From contig NGZR01000001.1 of NCBI GenBank assembly GCA_002197995.1, forward strand, positions 806,001-870,000: a stretch of 64,000 bases of DNA, given 5' to 3'. Within the stretch, counting starts at the first letter, position 1; every line of letters starts with the position of its first letter. Both the position numbers and the translations under genes were made by a program. The stretch is from Gaeumannomyces sp. JS-464. Lineage: Eukaryota > Ascomycota > Sordariomycetes > Magnaporthales > Magnaporthaceae. Below the pieces are notes generated by a model. It ran no database searches, was not told the DNA's origin, and worked only from the letters and a program-made list of their open reading frames with translations. Positions 46,400 to 59,593 of the stretch are shown in pieces.

Positions 46400-48430
46400 A
46401 AAATAATTGTTCGTAAAATCGTTTTCCGGTTATTTTAGCGTTTTAATAATTTCGTTTTTTTAATTACATTATTAGCTATTTTTAAATTATAACAAATCGA
46501 TTTTAACCGCTTTCCTTTGCTTTTTTTATTGTTTTTCGCGCTTTTTTTAACTTTTAATTCGTACCGTTATCGTATTGCTTATAACTAAATCTTCCAAAGC
46601 TTTGTTTAGCTAATCCTTAATTATCGCGTTTGCCGGATTATTTGATTTTGCGATTTAGCGGATCTCGTCGATTTCGCAGCTTTCGTAGGATTTTTTAAAT
46701 GCTATAATATCGATTATAAGCCTTTTTTTCGCTGTTATACCCAATTGTACGAGGCATTAATATAGCGAAAAACTATCGGTGCAAATTATTAATTTTAAAG
46801 CTTTTTGGTTTAGCTTTTTAAAAATTATTACGAGCGTTAAATTAAAAACGTAAGCTGCATTAAACCCGTTAACCATTTTGTAAATCTCATTTGCGAAAAC
46901 GCTTTTCGTACCTCTTTTGCATTTAATTAACGATTAATGCAAAATGTTTTCGATTAGCTAAAAACTGTTTTTTTAATCGTCGAATTTTTTATTGCCCAAT
47001 ATAATTACGAACCCGATTTGTAAATTTAGGTTTAAATTATTTGCGAATAATCCGTTTACAAAAGCGTAAAGGTTGGTTTTTTGCAAATCCAATAAAACGT
47101 ATTTTAGCCTTTTTTATGCGTTGTTAATTTGCTATTTAATCCTTTTATTTAGTTTAACCACGTCCTTTTATCCCGGGTTTTTGGCTTACGCCGCTACGAA
47201 ATATTTAAATGCGGCTTCCGGTTAGCATATAAAATTAATATATACGTTTTAAGCTTTTTAAACGATATATTTATAACTTAGGTTTTTTAAATCGGTTTTT
47301 ATTAGCTTAAACCTTTTACTTTATTTCTTTTGTTAAACTTCGAGCTTATGGTTTTTTATTAGGATTTTGCACCCGTTAAAATCGGCTTCGTTTTCCGGTT
47401 TAAAGATCGATTTTGGTTTTGCACGAAAGCTTACTTTTTGGATCGCTAATTCTTTTTTTATTAAAAAGTCCGGATTTCCGAAATTTAAATGTCGTTTATT
47501 TGCATGCTTACGATACCAAAGCTTTATCCGCTTTCCGAAATAAGCAAATAAAAATCGTAATTCGACGTTTGGCAATTTAAACGCTTTTTATAATGCTTTT
47601 AGTAAATAACGAACCAATGCAAACCTAATTTCGCGATTTTGTAAAAGGCTTAATTACTTTAAATAACGTGCCCGGTTTAAACCATATTAACAACTTTTTA
47701 AATAAACGCAAAAAAACGTTTTTTTGCAATTTTAATTCCGATTGGGTATACGTTTAGCTAATATTTCGGATTATTAAATTAAATTTTATAAGCGTAAGCG
47801 ATAATGCGATCGCTAGAATTAATCGTTAATTGCATTTTATAATCGTGGGAAATTGCGTAAAAATATTATATTTCTTTTCGTCGTTATATTTTATGGCCAC
47901 GAATTTCGATTTTTTAAAAGGTTTTAAGGTTTGCCTTTTACTTCGTTTACAATCCGTAATCCAAAAATCGTAGCTCCGTTAAAAGTTTTTTTAATAATCG
48001 GCTTAATTATTTTAACGCCGATAAATACGTTTAGTTTTTATTAAGTTAATTGTTTAAATGGTAAACTAAAAGCTGTAATTTTGCCTTTTTATTTAAATTA
48101 AATCGCTAATTGGTAAAATTGGTGCTTTTTAGCGCTTAAAAACGTCGTATACATTTGCTAAAAGCTTCGTTTTATTGCAATTACTGGTTATGCGTTTTTG
48201 CAAAAGCGGCTTCGTTTATTAGGGATTTTAAGTAATATAGTAATTTTAAGCAAAATGGTTATTTAATTTTAAAGCTTTTTTTTTGCTATTTTACGGCCTT
48301 TTTTTTCGGGGGTTTTTTTCGGCGTTTTAGCTGTTCGGGCTTAGGGTATTCGAAAGGTGCTAGCTGCTTTTCGGATTTTTGCACGATAGGTTTTTTTGCT
48401 TTATTATAAGGTTTAATTACCGTGCTTTTA
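46400..48430 (-). pseudogene. Copia-1 RT and RNase H region, copy 2
   Basis: Collinear with 31726-33700. Examples are the C-terminal HDNGTNRKLK-like segment near 46560 and the region FGKRIKLWYRKHANKRHLNF (47560-47460), which is clearly shared. Damage is slightly less than in copy 1. Confidence 0.65.
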
Positions 48431-51410
48431 AAAGTTGCGTTACCGTTAATCGTTTCTACCGTAATTAACGTATTTGTTATAAATAAAACCTTATAAGGGC
48501 CTTACCATCCGTCTTTTTCCCGGAATACTAAAACCTCGCTTCCTAAAGCTAAAAAGCTCGGAAACATTCGTTTTATGTTCGGTTCGTTACGTATAGCTAA
48601 TGCTTTTTGCATACGTTGCTTATCGTATAAAATCCGGATTTTTGTTATAGCTTTTTTTAATTATAGCGGCTTTTTATACCTGGGTTTATAAAGGTGGCAA
48701 TTCGTTATTAATTCGAAATATTGCTTTAAAAACGGGTAATGTAAAGATAAATTCGTCGGGGCCGGCCGTATCGTTTACGGCTTTTATTGCTTTTTAAAGT
48801 ATTAATTCGAAATGCATAATTAAGCACTTTTATCGAATAATATTAAAAGCCCGGCGTAAAAAAGCGTAATATTTTTTAATTTTACCGATTAATTAATGCG
48901 CTTCGATTGGAACCTGCTTATAAATAATCCCAAAAAGCTTTACTTTCGTTTAAAATTCGCTCGCGGCGAAATTAATACCGGCATTGTAAAAAATCACGTT
49001 AAAAGGCCCTAAATAAATGTCGATTTAGCACCGTTTAAAAGCTTCCCACGTTTTTTTGCCGATATGTTTTTAAAAAGCGCTATAGTATTAAAAGCTATGC
49101 TCGCATCGATTACGTAAAAGATTGGTTTATAATCGATGTAAAATACGTTTGCAATTATTTCGTAATTAAAATCGATATCGTTTTAAAGTTTAAATCGAAA
49201 GCGTTATAATGCAAAACCCTTTTTTTAACAAAAATGGCATATTCGGTTAATTATTACGAAAGCGTTACGATTAGCTTTATGCTTTGCACGTTTTAAAACG
49301 TTCCAAAGTTTATCGATAAATGGGTGCTTAAAGCGCTTATGCATACGTTTTAGCTTAACTTTTATAAGGAAAACTGTTCCCCGATTTTTGTTTCCGTTAT
49401 AAAGCTAATTACCGTTATAACGTGGGTAACGTCGTTAAAAAAAAACTAAAAATGGCCGTGCCTTTTTATAATCGGAACGCGCGTACCGTCGTTTTTATAA
49501 GCTCGTTGCGCGTGTTATTTAGGTAAACGTGCGATGCATTTATATTTGCAAAGCATAGCAAAAAAGGGGTTGGAATTGGAATTACGAAAAACGTAATTTA
49601 ACCGATCGGGATCGAAATAGTAATCTTTCCGATGCTGGAAATAGCTTTTCCTAATCCGAAAATTACGCGTTTTTTGTACCCGTTTATATTAACGACGAAA
49701 TTTAGCCTGTAACGTTAAAATGCGTAAATTTAATCCTTTTTAGCCGTAAAAGTTATTATTGCACTTATATCCGGAAAAATCCGTTGCTATTGCTTAATGC
49801 CTCGGATTTGTGTTAAACTAATACCTAATCCGTAAAAAGGAATAAAGCTTACCAAATCCCGAGTTTTAGCGCTTATAAATGCGGTAAGTAAAAGCCTTTT
49901 TAATTAGGTACGCGGTTGTAACGGAGGTTATAAAGTAGCTGCTTTTATAATCCTCCTTTTTTTTTTTTTTTAATCGTTAAAATTAAAAGATAGTTATTCC
50001 TCCTCGTTAGTGCTTTCGGGCTTTATTAATGCGAGGAATTGGGTATACCTTTTATGTGGTTTATTTTATGCCTTTTTTTATGCTTTCCACTATTTTTTAA
50101 ATCGTCGTTATTTTTTAAAAAAAATGGCGTATTAATTTGTAATCCGGCTTTTTGCAAATCCAGCAACCGTGTATATATAAGCGTGGATAAGGGTTTAATC
50201 GGAAAGATTTAAGTTTATATGCTCGGTTTCGATTTCCATTGTCCTTTTTGCGATTTTTGTAATTTTTAAACTTCCGTTTTACAAAATAAATGCCGAAAGG
50301 TTGTGCGTTTTTTTCCATTCGCATTATGCTTTTAAATTGGGAAAATAGGCTTTTAAAAGTTTTATTGGGATTTATAAAAACGGTTTTAAGCTTTAATACG
50401 TTTTGGATTGTTTTTAAAATGCTCGTAATTAATTAGTTTTCGTTTTGGTAAAAGGGTTTAAAAGCGCGTTAGTAATTTTGCAATTTATCCAAAAGAATTT
50501 GCAAAACCTCTATATTGGATTTGTTTACGTTAACGATTTTTAAACGAATTGTTTAAAAGGTAATTAAGCTTTAGTTTATATAATATAGTAATTGGTTAAC
50601 CTCGGTATTAAAATGCGCTTTAAAAATTATATAAATCTTTCGAAAGGTAGGGCTATACCCGATATACCGGGTGTACTATTGCTTTGCTTTGCTTTAAAAT
50701 GCTTAGGGAAAAATCGCATAAAGTTATAAAAAAGGTATTTTAAAAGTTTCGCATATAATTACGAAAAACAAAATCTTATCGTTTAAAATATCGTATGGAT
50801 TACCAAAATAGTTATACTTTTTATCCCACGCGTTTTAAAATGCTTTTATTAAGCTTTTGTTAACGGCGGCGTTAAGCACCTTTTTAAAAGGAAGTTATTT
50901 ATATAGTAACTTTGTAAGCGTCGGGGTTTTATATCGGGAACGTAATGTTTTTACATTTTATAATTCATCGATCGGCTAAATGGTTTTCTTATAATCCTTT
51001 TGCTTTATATACTACTTATAGTAGGACTTTTATATATGCGTGGGTTAAGTATTCGTTAAAGCTAAAAATTGGTTGTTTAAAAGATCGGTGCGGTTTCGGG
51101 TAAAAAAAAAGGTTGCAAAAGGTATAAAAGCGGTAGTTTAGTTATTTAAAAAATCGATGCGCTTTTAAAAACGGTAATTTTTAATAAAAAGAAAAGTGGG
51201 GGGCTTTGGGATTTTATTTATAAAAAAAGGTAAAAAAGTTTTAATAAAAACGAAATAAAACCCTGGTTTAGCGTTTTAACGATTTTTGGATTTTATTTCC
51301 GCTAATTTATTGCTTAGCGGTAAGCTTCGCTAACGAAATAGCGGGTTACATTATTCCGAAGGCATTTGTAGCAGTAATCGGGGGATTAGCCTTTGGAAAG
51401 GTTATGCGAT
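48431..51410 (-). pseudogene. Copia-1 integrase and gag region, copy 2
   Basis: The zinc-knuckle segment GCWICKKPDYKLIRHFF is at 50165-50115, preceded by FKNYKNRKKDNGNRNRAYK. Integrase homologous to copy 1 lies at about 48430-49450. Gag continues past the gypsy-A insertion at 57250-56690. Confidence 0.65.
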
Positions 51411-51415
51411 CCTAG

Positions 51416-51879
51416 TGTTACAACCGGACATGCAAGCTTTAAAGCTATAAAGTTATAGGCATAAAAAGGGTTTTAAAAGTAGTTTTACCCTATACCAAAA
51501 CACAAGGAGTTACGTAACCCGAAAGGTTATTTAAACTGGATTTTTGGATTTTTCGACAAATTTACAAATCTAAAAGATAAATTTTTAAATCTTTCGATAA
51601 ATTTATAAATTTAAAAGATAAATCTTTAAATTTTTCGACAAATCCAAAAATCCTAAGAATAAGGCAATATGTATATAAAAAATGGATTTCCTACTGTTTT
51701 AAATAGCTTTAATTAAAGCTTCGGTATTAATTAACCTAAGTTAGCTTTTAAGCATCCCCTAAAGCAAGCAATTAAATTGTCCTTTTAAGTTACGTGCTTT
51801 TCCGTTTACTAGTACTAGCGATACTGTTTTTACCACCCCCGAAATGCCTTACTTTAAAAGCAAACCTTTAATTGTAATG
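51416..51879 (+). repeat. Gypsy-A 5' LTR, copy 2
   Basis: 464 bp, TGTTACAACCGG to ATTGTAATG. It contains three TTTCGACAAATCCAAAAATC-type subrepeats in the first half. Confidence 0.85.
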
Positions 51880-51949
51880 CTTTAACTAATCCTATTTAGT
51901 ACTTCGTTAAAAAAAGGATAGTACAACCATAATAAGCAGCAGTAAAAAG

Positions 51950-52905
51950 CTTAAAAAGGAAAAGGCTACGATTTTCACTTTTAACGGTGTTAAATACAAT
52001 TTTAACGAAGCCGTTAATACGGCTAGCCTTTTTAAGCTTATAAAGGAGGAAATCGCTAAAAGCTAGGCCGAAGTAAAGCAATTTACCACGAAATTGCTAT
52101 TTTTCGAAACGCTTATCGCGGTTAAGGCATACAAGTTTTCGTCCCCGGATTTTTACGGAAAGAAAAACGGCAAGCTTAAAACGTTTTTTACCAAATGCAA
52201 AAGCTATTTTAAGTTTTACGAATAGCAATTCGTAAACGAAAAAAAAAAGTTATTTACGTTATTACTAAATAAAACGGCAAAATAAAAAAGTGATTTTAGC
52301 TAACTTAAAATAACTATTTTAAAAAATATAAAGGTAATTAAAAAGCTACCAAATTTATTTTCGCCAGCTTCGAAACCTTCGGAAAAAAGGTCGGCGAAAT
52401 GTTCGGAATAATCGACGAAACCCGAATCGCCGAAAAAAATTTACTGGCTTTTAAATAGCGAAAAGCCGCAGCCAAATACGCAGCAAACTTTTAACGGATT
52501 AGCATTAAGCTTAGCTGGAGCGACGTTACGTTAATGCTGCATTTTTATAACGGATTGGGCGAAAATGTAAAAAATAAATTCGCGAAATAAAATCGCCTAA
52601 AATTCTTTACGGATTACGTTAAAAACGCGGTTCGCATTAGCGATAAATTATACGAATGATAATAAGAAAAAAAAACACGGTTTTAAAAATGCGGCATAAA
52701 ATAATAAAATTAACCAAAAAAAGGCTAAATAATAACCTATTACGGCTTATAAAACGCATTTGAACTTTATAAATTTTAATGCGAAAGCTGCCTACTAGTA
52801 ATAAAAGCAGTAAAAAAAGCAAAAACAAAACCCGAAAAAACGGGAAATGTTTTAAATACGGCTAAATTGGCCATATAAAAATTAACTGCTTTTAGCGGGA
52901 TAATA
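51950..52905 (+). pseudogene. Gypsy-A gag with zinc knuckle
   Basis: It is a classic gypsy gag: FYGKKNGKLKTFFTKCKSYF, VGEMFGIIDETRIAEKNL, AKYAANF, SDVTLMLHFYNGLGENVKN and RISDKLYE. Then comes a CCHC knuckle CFKYG-stop-IGHIKINC at about 52838-52890, its second Cys changed to Tyr by a G to A transition. Confidence 0.78.
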
Positions 52906-53289
52906 ACCGCTAAGTAACGAACTTTTAACGAACGCAAAAAAGCTCGATATGAAAGAAATTGTGCTTTAAAATAGCGTTTAGTTAAACGGGCTGTTACGAC
53001 GAGCTATGCGTTATATACCAGTCCGATAAAAAGGCTACCGAATGGTATCCCCGAAAACCAGGAAGCATTTATATGCTTAAAGCTATAAAGCTTAAATACG
53101 ATAGCGAAAAAAAACGGCGGATCGTTTTCGGGCCCGAAAATTCGAAAAAAAAAAAAACGACACCGCCCCCGCGGGATTTAAAAAGAAGCAATTTTAACAA
53201 ATAACGCGGAAAAAAGAAAAGCTCGAAAAAAACCTTTAAATTAAATACACCTTTTCCGAAAATCGGAAAATTTTAATACCAACGCTAAA

Positions 53290-56040
53290 ATAAACTAAAA
53301 TGGTTAAAACTTTAAAACGGCCGAGTTTTAAAAACGAGCGGAGGGTTTAAACGGCGGAACCTTCGTACTTATAATTCGCGAAAAGCAAGCAAGCTGGAAA
53401 AACCAGCACGTTTTCACGCCCTTCGATATTTCGGCGTGTTTTTGGAACGTTAAAGTTTTAAAATACTTAAATAGCCCGTTATATTACGCCACCCCGGCGA
53501 ATAAAAACGACGGCTAACTTTTATCGTGGTTTAGCGATTAATAAAAAGTTAAATATGCTAGTTATAAGTTTAACAACGCAAACGAGCTAAAACGGGCTGC
53601 GCTAAAACCCGAAGACCACTTTAATATCGATATAAAATATTTTAAACATTTATATTTTTTTTAAGCAAAATGCATTTACGGGGAATGCAAATTCCACTTA
53701 TAGTTTAAGCTTAAATACGATTTTTTTCCGCGGAAATTAAAAAACAAGCTTAAAGTTAAGCCCCGTTTAGCATTTCAATTACCACGGTAAAAACCAGCCT
53801 AAATTGGCAAGTTTACCGCAATTTTTAAACTTAGCGAACGGTATTTAATGCTATGTATTACTAAAACGCTTAATTAAAAAAAATGCGAAATTACGGAGTG
53901 TAAAAAATATATGGCATAAAACGCGGAAGCTTAGCATTAGGGGATCGCATAAACGTATACCCCGTTTAACTTAAACAAAAAAACGAACGTACAATACTCG
54001 TTCCTTTTATTAAAAAACTAAAAAAAAACCACTTAAACGAAAAACACGGAATAAAAAAAGGAAAAATCGATAAAAACCTTTGCAATAATAAAGTTTAAAT
54101 CGACCATACGATTTATTAACATTCCAAATGGAATATTAAAAGAAAAAGGTTAAAATAATAATCGATTGCGAAATATAAAGCGATTACGTATCGTTATAAA
54201 CGGTTAAACGGTATAATATCCTTACAAATTGGAAACGCTAACCGTATTAACTAAAAACGGTCGAAGGAATACCTATCGCTTATAATAAAAAATAAATCGA
54301 CCAAAAAACACAATTAGTAATATTACGCACCCGGAATAAAAAAAACGATATTATTATATTGGATAAGCTGGATATAAAAAAAGGAAATGTAATTTTCGAA
54401 ATCTTTTCGCTTAAAAAAAATAATTTACGGATAAATTGGATTACCGGCTAGGTCCAATAGGAAAAGCTACGAGTAATTAAAACGGTTTACCAATTACGAA
54501 CCTTAAACCGTAAGTATAAAAAGCAACGAAAAAAGGTTACAACGGTAATAAAACTTGCAGTTTACTTTTGCATTTAACATCGACGAATATACGATTATCC
54601 AAAGTAAAAAGCGATTAAAACAACCAAACTTATATTAAAAAACGACTTACGAATATTTCCGAAAAATACCACAAATACGAAAAATTGTTTAAAAAAAACC
54701 TAAAAACGGTGCTTCCCGAATATAAACCGTTCGATTTTAAAATTAAGCTTAAACTAAATACGCAATTTAAGTATTAAAAGCTGTATTAGCTTAGCTTTCG
54801 GTAATAGGAGGTGTTAAAAAAACAGTTAAAAGAAAACCTACGAAAGGGACATATAAAACATTTCGACTTTTTAATAAAATATAAAATTTTATAAAAAAAA
54901 AAACGGGACGAAGCGAATATGCATTAATTACCAACCATTAAATAAAGTTATAATAAAAAATCGGTATTTTTTACTTTTTATCGATAAATTGCGCGATAAG
55001 CTCGGCAAAGCCTAATATTTTACGGCTTTAAACTTACGGAAAGCTTATAGCTTAATACGGATTAAAAAGGGCTAAAAATGGCTTACGGCTTTTAAAACGA
55101 GGCTTAAATGCTACGAGTTTTTAGTAATAACTTTCGGGCTTACTAACGTACTAGCCACGTTTTAAAAAATAATTAACTATACGTTACGCAAATACCTCGA
55201 CATTTTTATTTTCGCGTATTTGGATAATATTTTAGTTTTTTCGAAAACGATAAAAAAGCACAGCTAGCACGTATATAAAATGCTTTAAAAACTGCTTAAT
55301 GTAAAGCTTTTCGTCAAACTAGAAAAATGCAAATAGCATTCGCAAAAAATCGCTTTTTTAGGGTTTGTAATTACATTTGAACAGGTTTGCATAAACCTTA
55401 AAAAAGTCGAAAAAGTTAAAAAGTGGCTTATATTTAAAAACGTTATAAAAGTACGACAATTCCTAAAGTTTTTAAACTTTTACAAACGGTTTATCCGTAA
55501 TTATAGTAAAATCGCTATATTATTTACGAACTTTACCAAAAACAATTACCAGTTTTATTAAAAAAGGCAAAAACAAAAAGCCTTTAAGCAATTACGAAAC
55601 GCCGTATTAAAAAAACCAATATTAGCATTTTTAAACCTAAAAAAACCTTTTAAAGTTAAAACCGACGCGTTAAATTACGCAATCGGCGGCTAATTCGAAT
55701 AGCGGGACGATTAAAAACGGTTGCACTTTTATACGTTCTTTTCGCAAAAGTTAAATAAATTTAAATTAAACTACTAAATTTATAATAAAAAACTTTTAGC
55801 AATAATCCGAGCATTTAAAAAATAGCGGCCACATTTTTATAAAGCAAAGCATTAGGTTATAATGTATACGAATTATAAAAACCTAACACATTTTACTACA
55901 AATAAAAATTTAAATAAGCGATAAATCCGTTAAAACGAATTTTTGCAAAATCACGACATCCGAATCGAATACCGAAAAAGGTCGGAAAACGGCCGGGCGG
56001 ATGCTTTAAACTGATAACCGGATTATTAAATCGCAACACC
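53290..56040 (+). pseudogene. Gypsy-A protease-RT-RNase H, copy 2
   Basis: RT has AYLDNILVFSKTIKK (about 55212-55255), degraded from YLDD, and then FLGFVITFEQ. RNase H has LKFLNFYKRFIRNYSKIA, VKTDALNYAIGG and FSQKLNKFKLNY, ending RKRSENGRADALN (about 55965-56010). Integrase should follow but does not. Confidence 0.78.
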
Positions 56041-56221
56041 CGAAAAAACATAAGTAATTTTAGCGGAAAAACTAAACGGATTTTTAATCCCGGTATAAAA
56101 AATACTCGTTAAAACGGTCCAGTAAAGAAAAGTTTAAACCTTAAAAAAAATCCAACAAATTTACAGCCAGCTAGCATACGATTACCAAAGCGTAAAAAAA
56201 ACATAAAAACGGTTGTAATAA

Positions 56222-56684
56222 TATTACAACCGGATATGCAAGCCTTAAAGCTACAAGGTTACGGGTATAAAAAGGGTCCTAAAGGTGGTTTTACCCCACA
56301 CTAGAATATAAGGAGTTACGTAACTCGAAAGGTTATTTAAATTGGATTTTTTAATTTTTCGACAAATTTACAAATCCAAAAAATGGATTTTGGATTTCTC
56401 GACAAATCCACAAATTTAAAAGATGGATTTTTAAATTTCTCGACAAATCCAAAAAATTTAAAAATAAAGCAGTGTGTATATAAAAGATGGATTTCCTATT
56501 GTTTTAAGTAGCTTTAACTAAAGCTTCGGCATTAGTTAACCTAAGTTAGCTTTTAGGCATTTTTTAAGGCAAGCAATTAAATTGTCCTTTTAAGTTACGT
56601 GCTTCCCCGTTTACCAGTACCAGCGATACTGTCCTTACCACTCCCAAAGTGCTTTACTTTAAAAGCAAACCCCTAATTGTAACA
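56222..56684 (+). repeat. Gypsy-A 3' LTR, copy 2
   Basis: 463 bp, TATTACAACC to TTGTAACA. It is immediately preceded by GGTTGTAATAA, so the junction is an inverted repeat. Confidence 0.85.
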
Positions 56685-56689
56685 CTTGG

Positions 56690-57478
56690 AAAGCAAAAAA
56701 GTGTAATCCTATAATAGGAGTTATTATTTTAAAAATTAATTCCTATCGCATAACTTGTATAATCCTTTCGCTAAACTTTTCTTTTGGTAAGCCGGGTACG
56801 AGGATTTTATAATTTTCCAAATGCTTTTTAAAAACGCGGGTAATTCGTAAATCGAGGTCGTCGAAGTGCTTTGCTTTTCACCCCGCGTAATTTTCGAGTA
56901 CGTCGCTTAAAAGGTTATCGCTATATGTATTACCGTAAAAAAGCAATGTTTTAAGCATTTATGCGTTCCGGCGAGCGATGAAAGCCTAGTTTAGTAATTT
57001 TTCGAAACTGTATAATGGTTTTAATAAAAAGGGCATATCGATGTTTTTTGCGAAGGATTTAAGGAGGTCGAATGTTACTAATGCGCTTTTTATAATTATT
57101 TTTTGCTTATTGCTAAGCTCCTTTGCCGTTTATTGTTTCGAAATGTCGGACATGTTATCGGTAAAAAGGGGACGAGCAATATCGTTTAAGTAATCGATCC
57201 AAAAGTTTAGTCGCTTAACGCAAAAAAGTGTTTAAAAGGATTACGTAACGCCCTTTTTACAGTTGTTTAAATTTCACAAACAAAGGTTTAATCGCGTGCA
57301 ATAAAAAGGTGCTTTTAATGCGTAATCGACTTCCGTATAATGCGTTACCGAGCAATGGAATTCGATTCCTTTGCTTTTAAACTTTTACGTTAACCCAATC
57401 GCTTTTTCGAAAAAGGTATTAAACGTTTAAATCCTTTACTTTGCTATTTATATTGCCTTTTTAAGCAATATTAATTAG
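56690..57478 (-). pseudogene. Copia-1 gag, 5' part of copy 2
   Basis: Collinear in reverse with 20656-21420 of copy 1 (IDIPFLTNPFYSF-type gag start). It is separated from the rest of copy 2 by the gypsy-A insertion. Confidence 0.65.
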
Positions 57479-57714
57479 TGTTAATAGGAGTGGTACTTTT
57501 ATAAGCACGGAAATTTCCTAAAAGGAAAAAACAAAAATTTATAAATTTGGAACTAGTGTTTGTAATAATGCATGTTTATGTAGGAATTTAGTTATAAAAA
57601 GGGGATTACAAAATCCCTTTTTATAGGCTCGTAAAAGCGCACGGCCCGTGGGTTTACGGTTTTACGAGGCGTGGGCCCTTTTTAAATGCACGCGTTAAAT
57701 TACGTGGATTAACA
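57479..57714 (-). repeat. Copia-1 5' LTR, copy 2
   Basis: TGTTAATAGGAG to GGATTAACA; followed by the TATTT duplication. Confidence 0.88.
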
Positions 57715-58854
57715 TATTTACATTTTGGAAAATAGCAAGTAAAAAACTCGGCGTTACGTTTAAATATTTGTCGTCGTTTTACTTTAAATCCAACGGGTAA
57801 ACGAAAATTTTAAACGCGTATATAAAATAATATTTGCGAGCATTTTACTTATATTATTAAAACGATTAAATTAATTAACTCTCGTTAAAAAAGTTCGCTA
57901 ATAATAACTACATATTAAAAACCACCGGGGTTTCCCGTTTTTCGTTAATTATAAATAAAACCTTTATTTAAACACGGAATTAAAAAGCGGATAATTAACC
58001 GGCGAAATACTAGCGTAATAACGAAAAATTTATAACGTTATTATAAGCGCAAACAAAGTTTAAAAAGTTTAAAATTACGTTAAACATTAACCGAAATTAA
58101 TAAAAAAAAGTATAAAAAAACGGCGAATTAATATCGGGTTAACGCGGGAACTTTTACGCAAAACGATTTAATATAAATTAATATAAAAAACATAGCCATT
58201 TTCCGATTTACTAATAAATTCGCCGAAAAATGGATCGAACCGTACCTGGTTATAAAAGTTTACCTTCGAGTTTTAACCGTTAACTTATTAACGTATTACA
58301 AATTATTTCCTGTTTTTTACGTTTCGTTAATGTAAAAAAACCCGGGTTTTTTAAAATAAAAAGCGATAAACATTAAGTATAATAAGCGAGCTATTAACGT
58401 AACGCTAGTAAATAATTAAAAAAACGTAAGTGAAAAGCCGGTAAAAAAAATGCCATTTTAACCGCACTTTAAATTTAAAAAAAACGTTTAACGCATTAAA
58501 ATATAAAGTAAAATAAGCGGCCTTTTATAAACCAATTTAATTACCGTTATAAGATTTAAAAAAAGCGGATAATAAAATCCGGGATTTTTATAAAAAAAAT
58601 ATCCTTATAAGTTAAAACTACTAAATTAATAACGAAATTTAAACGAAATACCAATACCAAATTAAAGTATAACTGGTTTAACTTAACGCGTTAAAAAAAA
58701 CAACTTGTTTAACAACGTTTTAAAAAAAGGCTTAAATAAGCATTTTAACTTTAACTAATAGCAAAAAACTATAAAACGAAAAGGGAAAAAAGCGAAACGA
58801 AAACGTAAAATAATTAAACTATTTAAAACGAGCTTATTTTAAATTAAAACTATA
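57715..58854 (+). mobile_element. Gypsy-C integrase and C terminus, right part
   Basis: It resumes the integrase of 44164-44882 after the copia-1 insertion: FWKIASKKLGVTFKYLSSFY, NAYIK and YLRAFYLYY, KKFANNNYILKTTGVSRF, and a C-terminal domain with a possible chromodomain. Joining across TATTT restores the QF-x-FW integrase motif. Its RT and gag are not in this window. Confidence 0.7.
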
Positions 58855-58856
58855 TA

Positions 58857-58995
58857 ACGTGGTTTATTAACAAGTAGCGCATATTAACGAATAGCGCGTT
58901 TTCCATCGCGATTCGCGTTTCCCATTTTTAATTTTAATTTTTTAACAATTATAAAAGCGTTAACATTTAGCGAAGCTAAAATTGCTTTTGCTATA
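58857..58995 (+). mobile_element. Fot1 left-end fragment
   Basis: TIR ACGTGGTTTATTAACAAG followed by about 120 bp collinear with 18287-18425 (CGCGTTTTCCATCGCGATTCGCG and TTTAGCGAAGCTAAAATTG). It ends where the gypsy-A copy 3 LTR begins. Confidence 0.78.
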
Positions 58996-59001
58996 TTGTT
59001 A

Positions 59002-59478
59002 TATTACAATTAAAGGTTTGCTTTTAGGGTAAAGCACTTCGGGGGTGGTAAGGACAGTATCGCTGGTGCTAGTAAACAGGGGAACACGTAACTTAAAAGG
59101 ACAACCTAATTGCTTACCCCAAGGGATGCTTAGGAGTTAACTTAAGTTAACTAATGCTAAAGCTTTAGTTAAAACTACTTAAAATAATAAAAAATCCATC
59201 CTTTATATATACGCTGCCTTTTGCTTTACGTTAAGTTAAATTTATGGATTTATAGTTTCGCTAACACAAATTTAAAAATCCTTTTAGCTTTATGGATTTG
59301 TAATTTCGCTAATACAAATTTAAAAATCCTTTTAGCTTTGTAAATTTGTAGTTCTTTTAACAAAAATTCAAAAATCCAACTAAAGTTACGTAACTCCACG
59401 TGTCCGAGTGCGGGGCAAAAGCACCGCTTAAAGCCCTTGCCGTTTTACCGCCCCGGGGCTTGCATACTGGTCGTAATA
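59002..59478 (-). repeat. Gypsy-A 3' LTR, copy 3
   Basis: TATTACAATTAAAGG to GGTCGTAATA on the plus strand; reverse orientation relative to the LTRs of copy 2. Confidence 0.82.
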
Positions 59479-59593
59479 TTAGGTTTCCCTTTTTAGGCCA
59501 AATCCTTTTAGCCACGTTTTATCGCCCCGCCTTTTGTTAATGGTAAGTACTTTTTTTCCTTACCATTTTTTATCCCCTTTTTGGTTTAACAAA

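Larger units (their letters stand above)
51416..56684 (+). mobile_element. Gypsy-A copy 2, both LTRs present, integrase deleted
   Basis: LTRs are 51416-51879 and 56222-56684. The flanks CCTAG (51411-51415) and CTTGG (56685-56689) fit one original CCTGG after RIP. It contains gag, RT and RNase H on the plus strand, but the integrase, chromodomain, antisense frame and 3' region seen in copies 1 and 3 are missing. RNase H is followed almost directly by the 3' LTR. Confidence 0.82.
44883..57714 (-). mobile_element. Ty1/copia family 1, copy 2 (contains gypsy-A copy 2)
   Basis: LTRs of 236 bp (44883-45118 and 57479-57714) with perfect TATTT duplications (44878-44882 and 57715-57719). All regions of copy 1 are present in reverse. 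The element is interrupted by gypsy-A at 51416-56684, and the flanks join in register with copy 1 around 21400. Confidence 0.88.
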
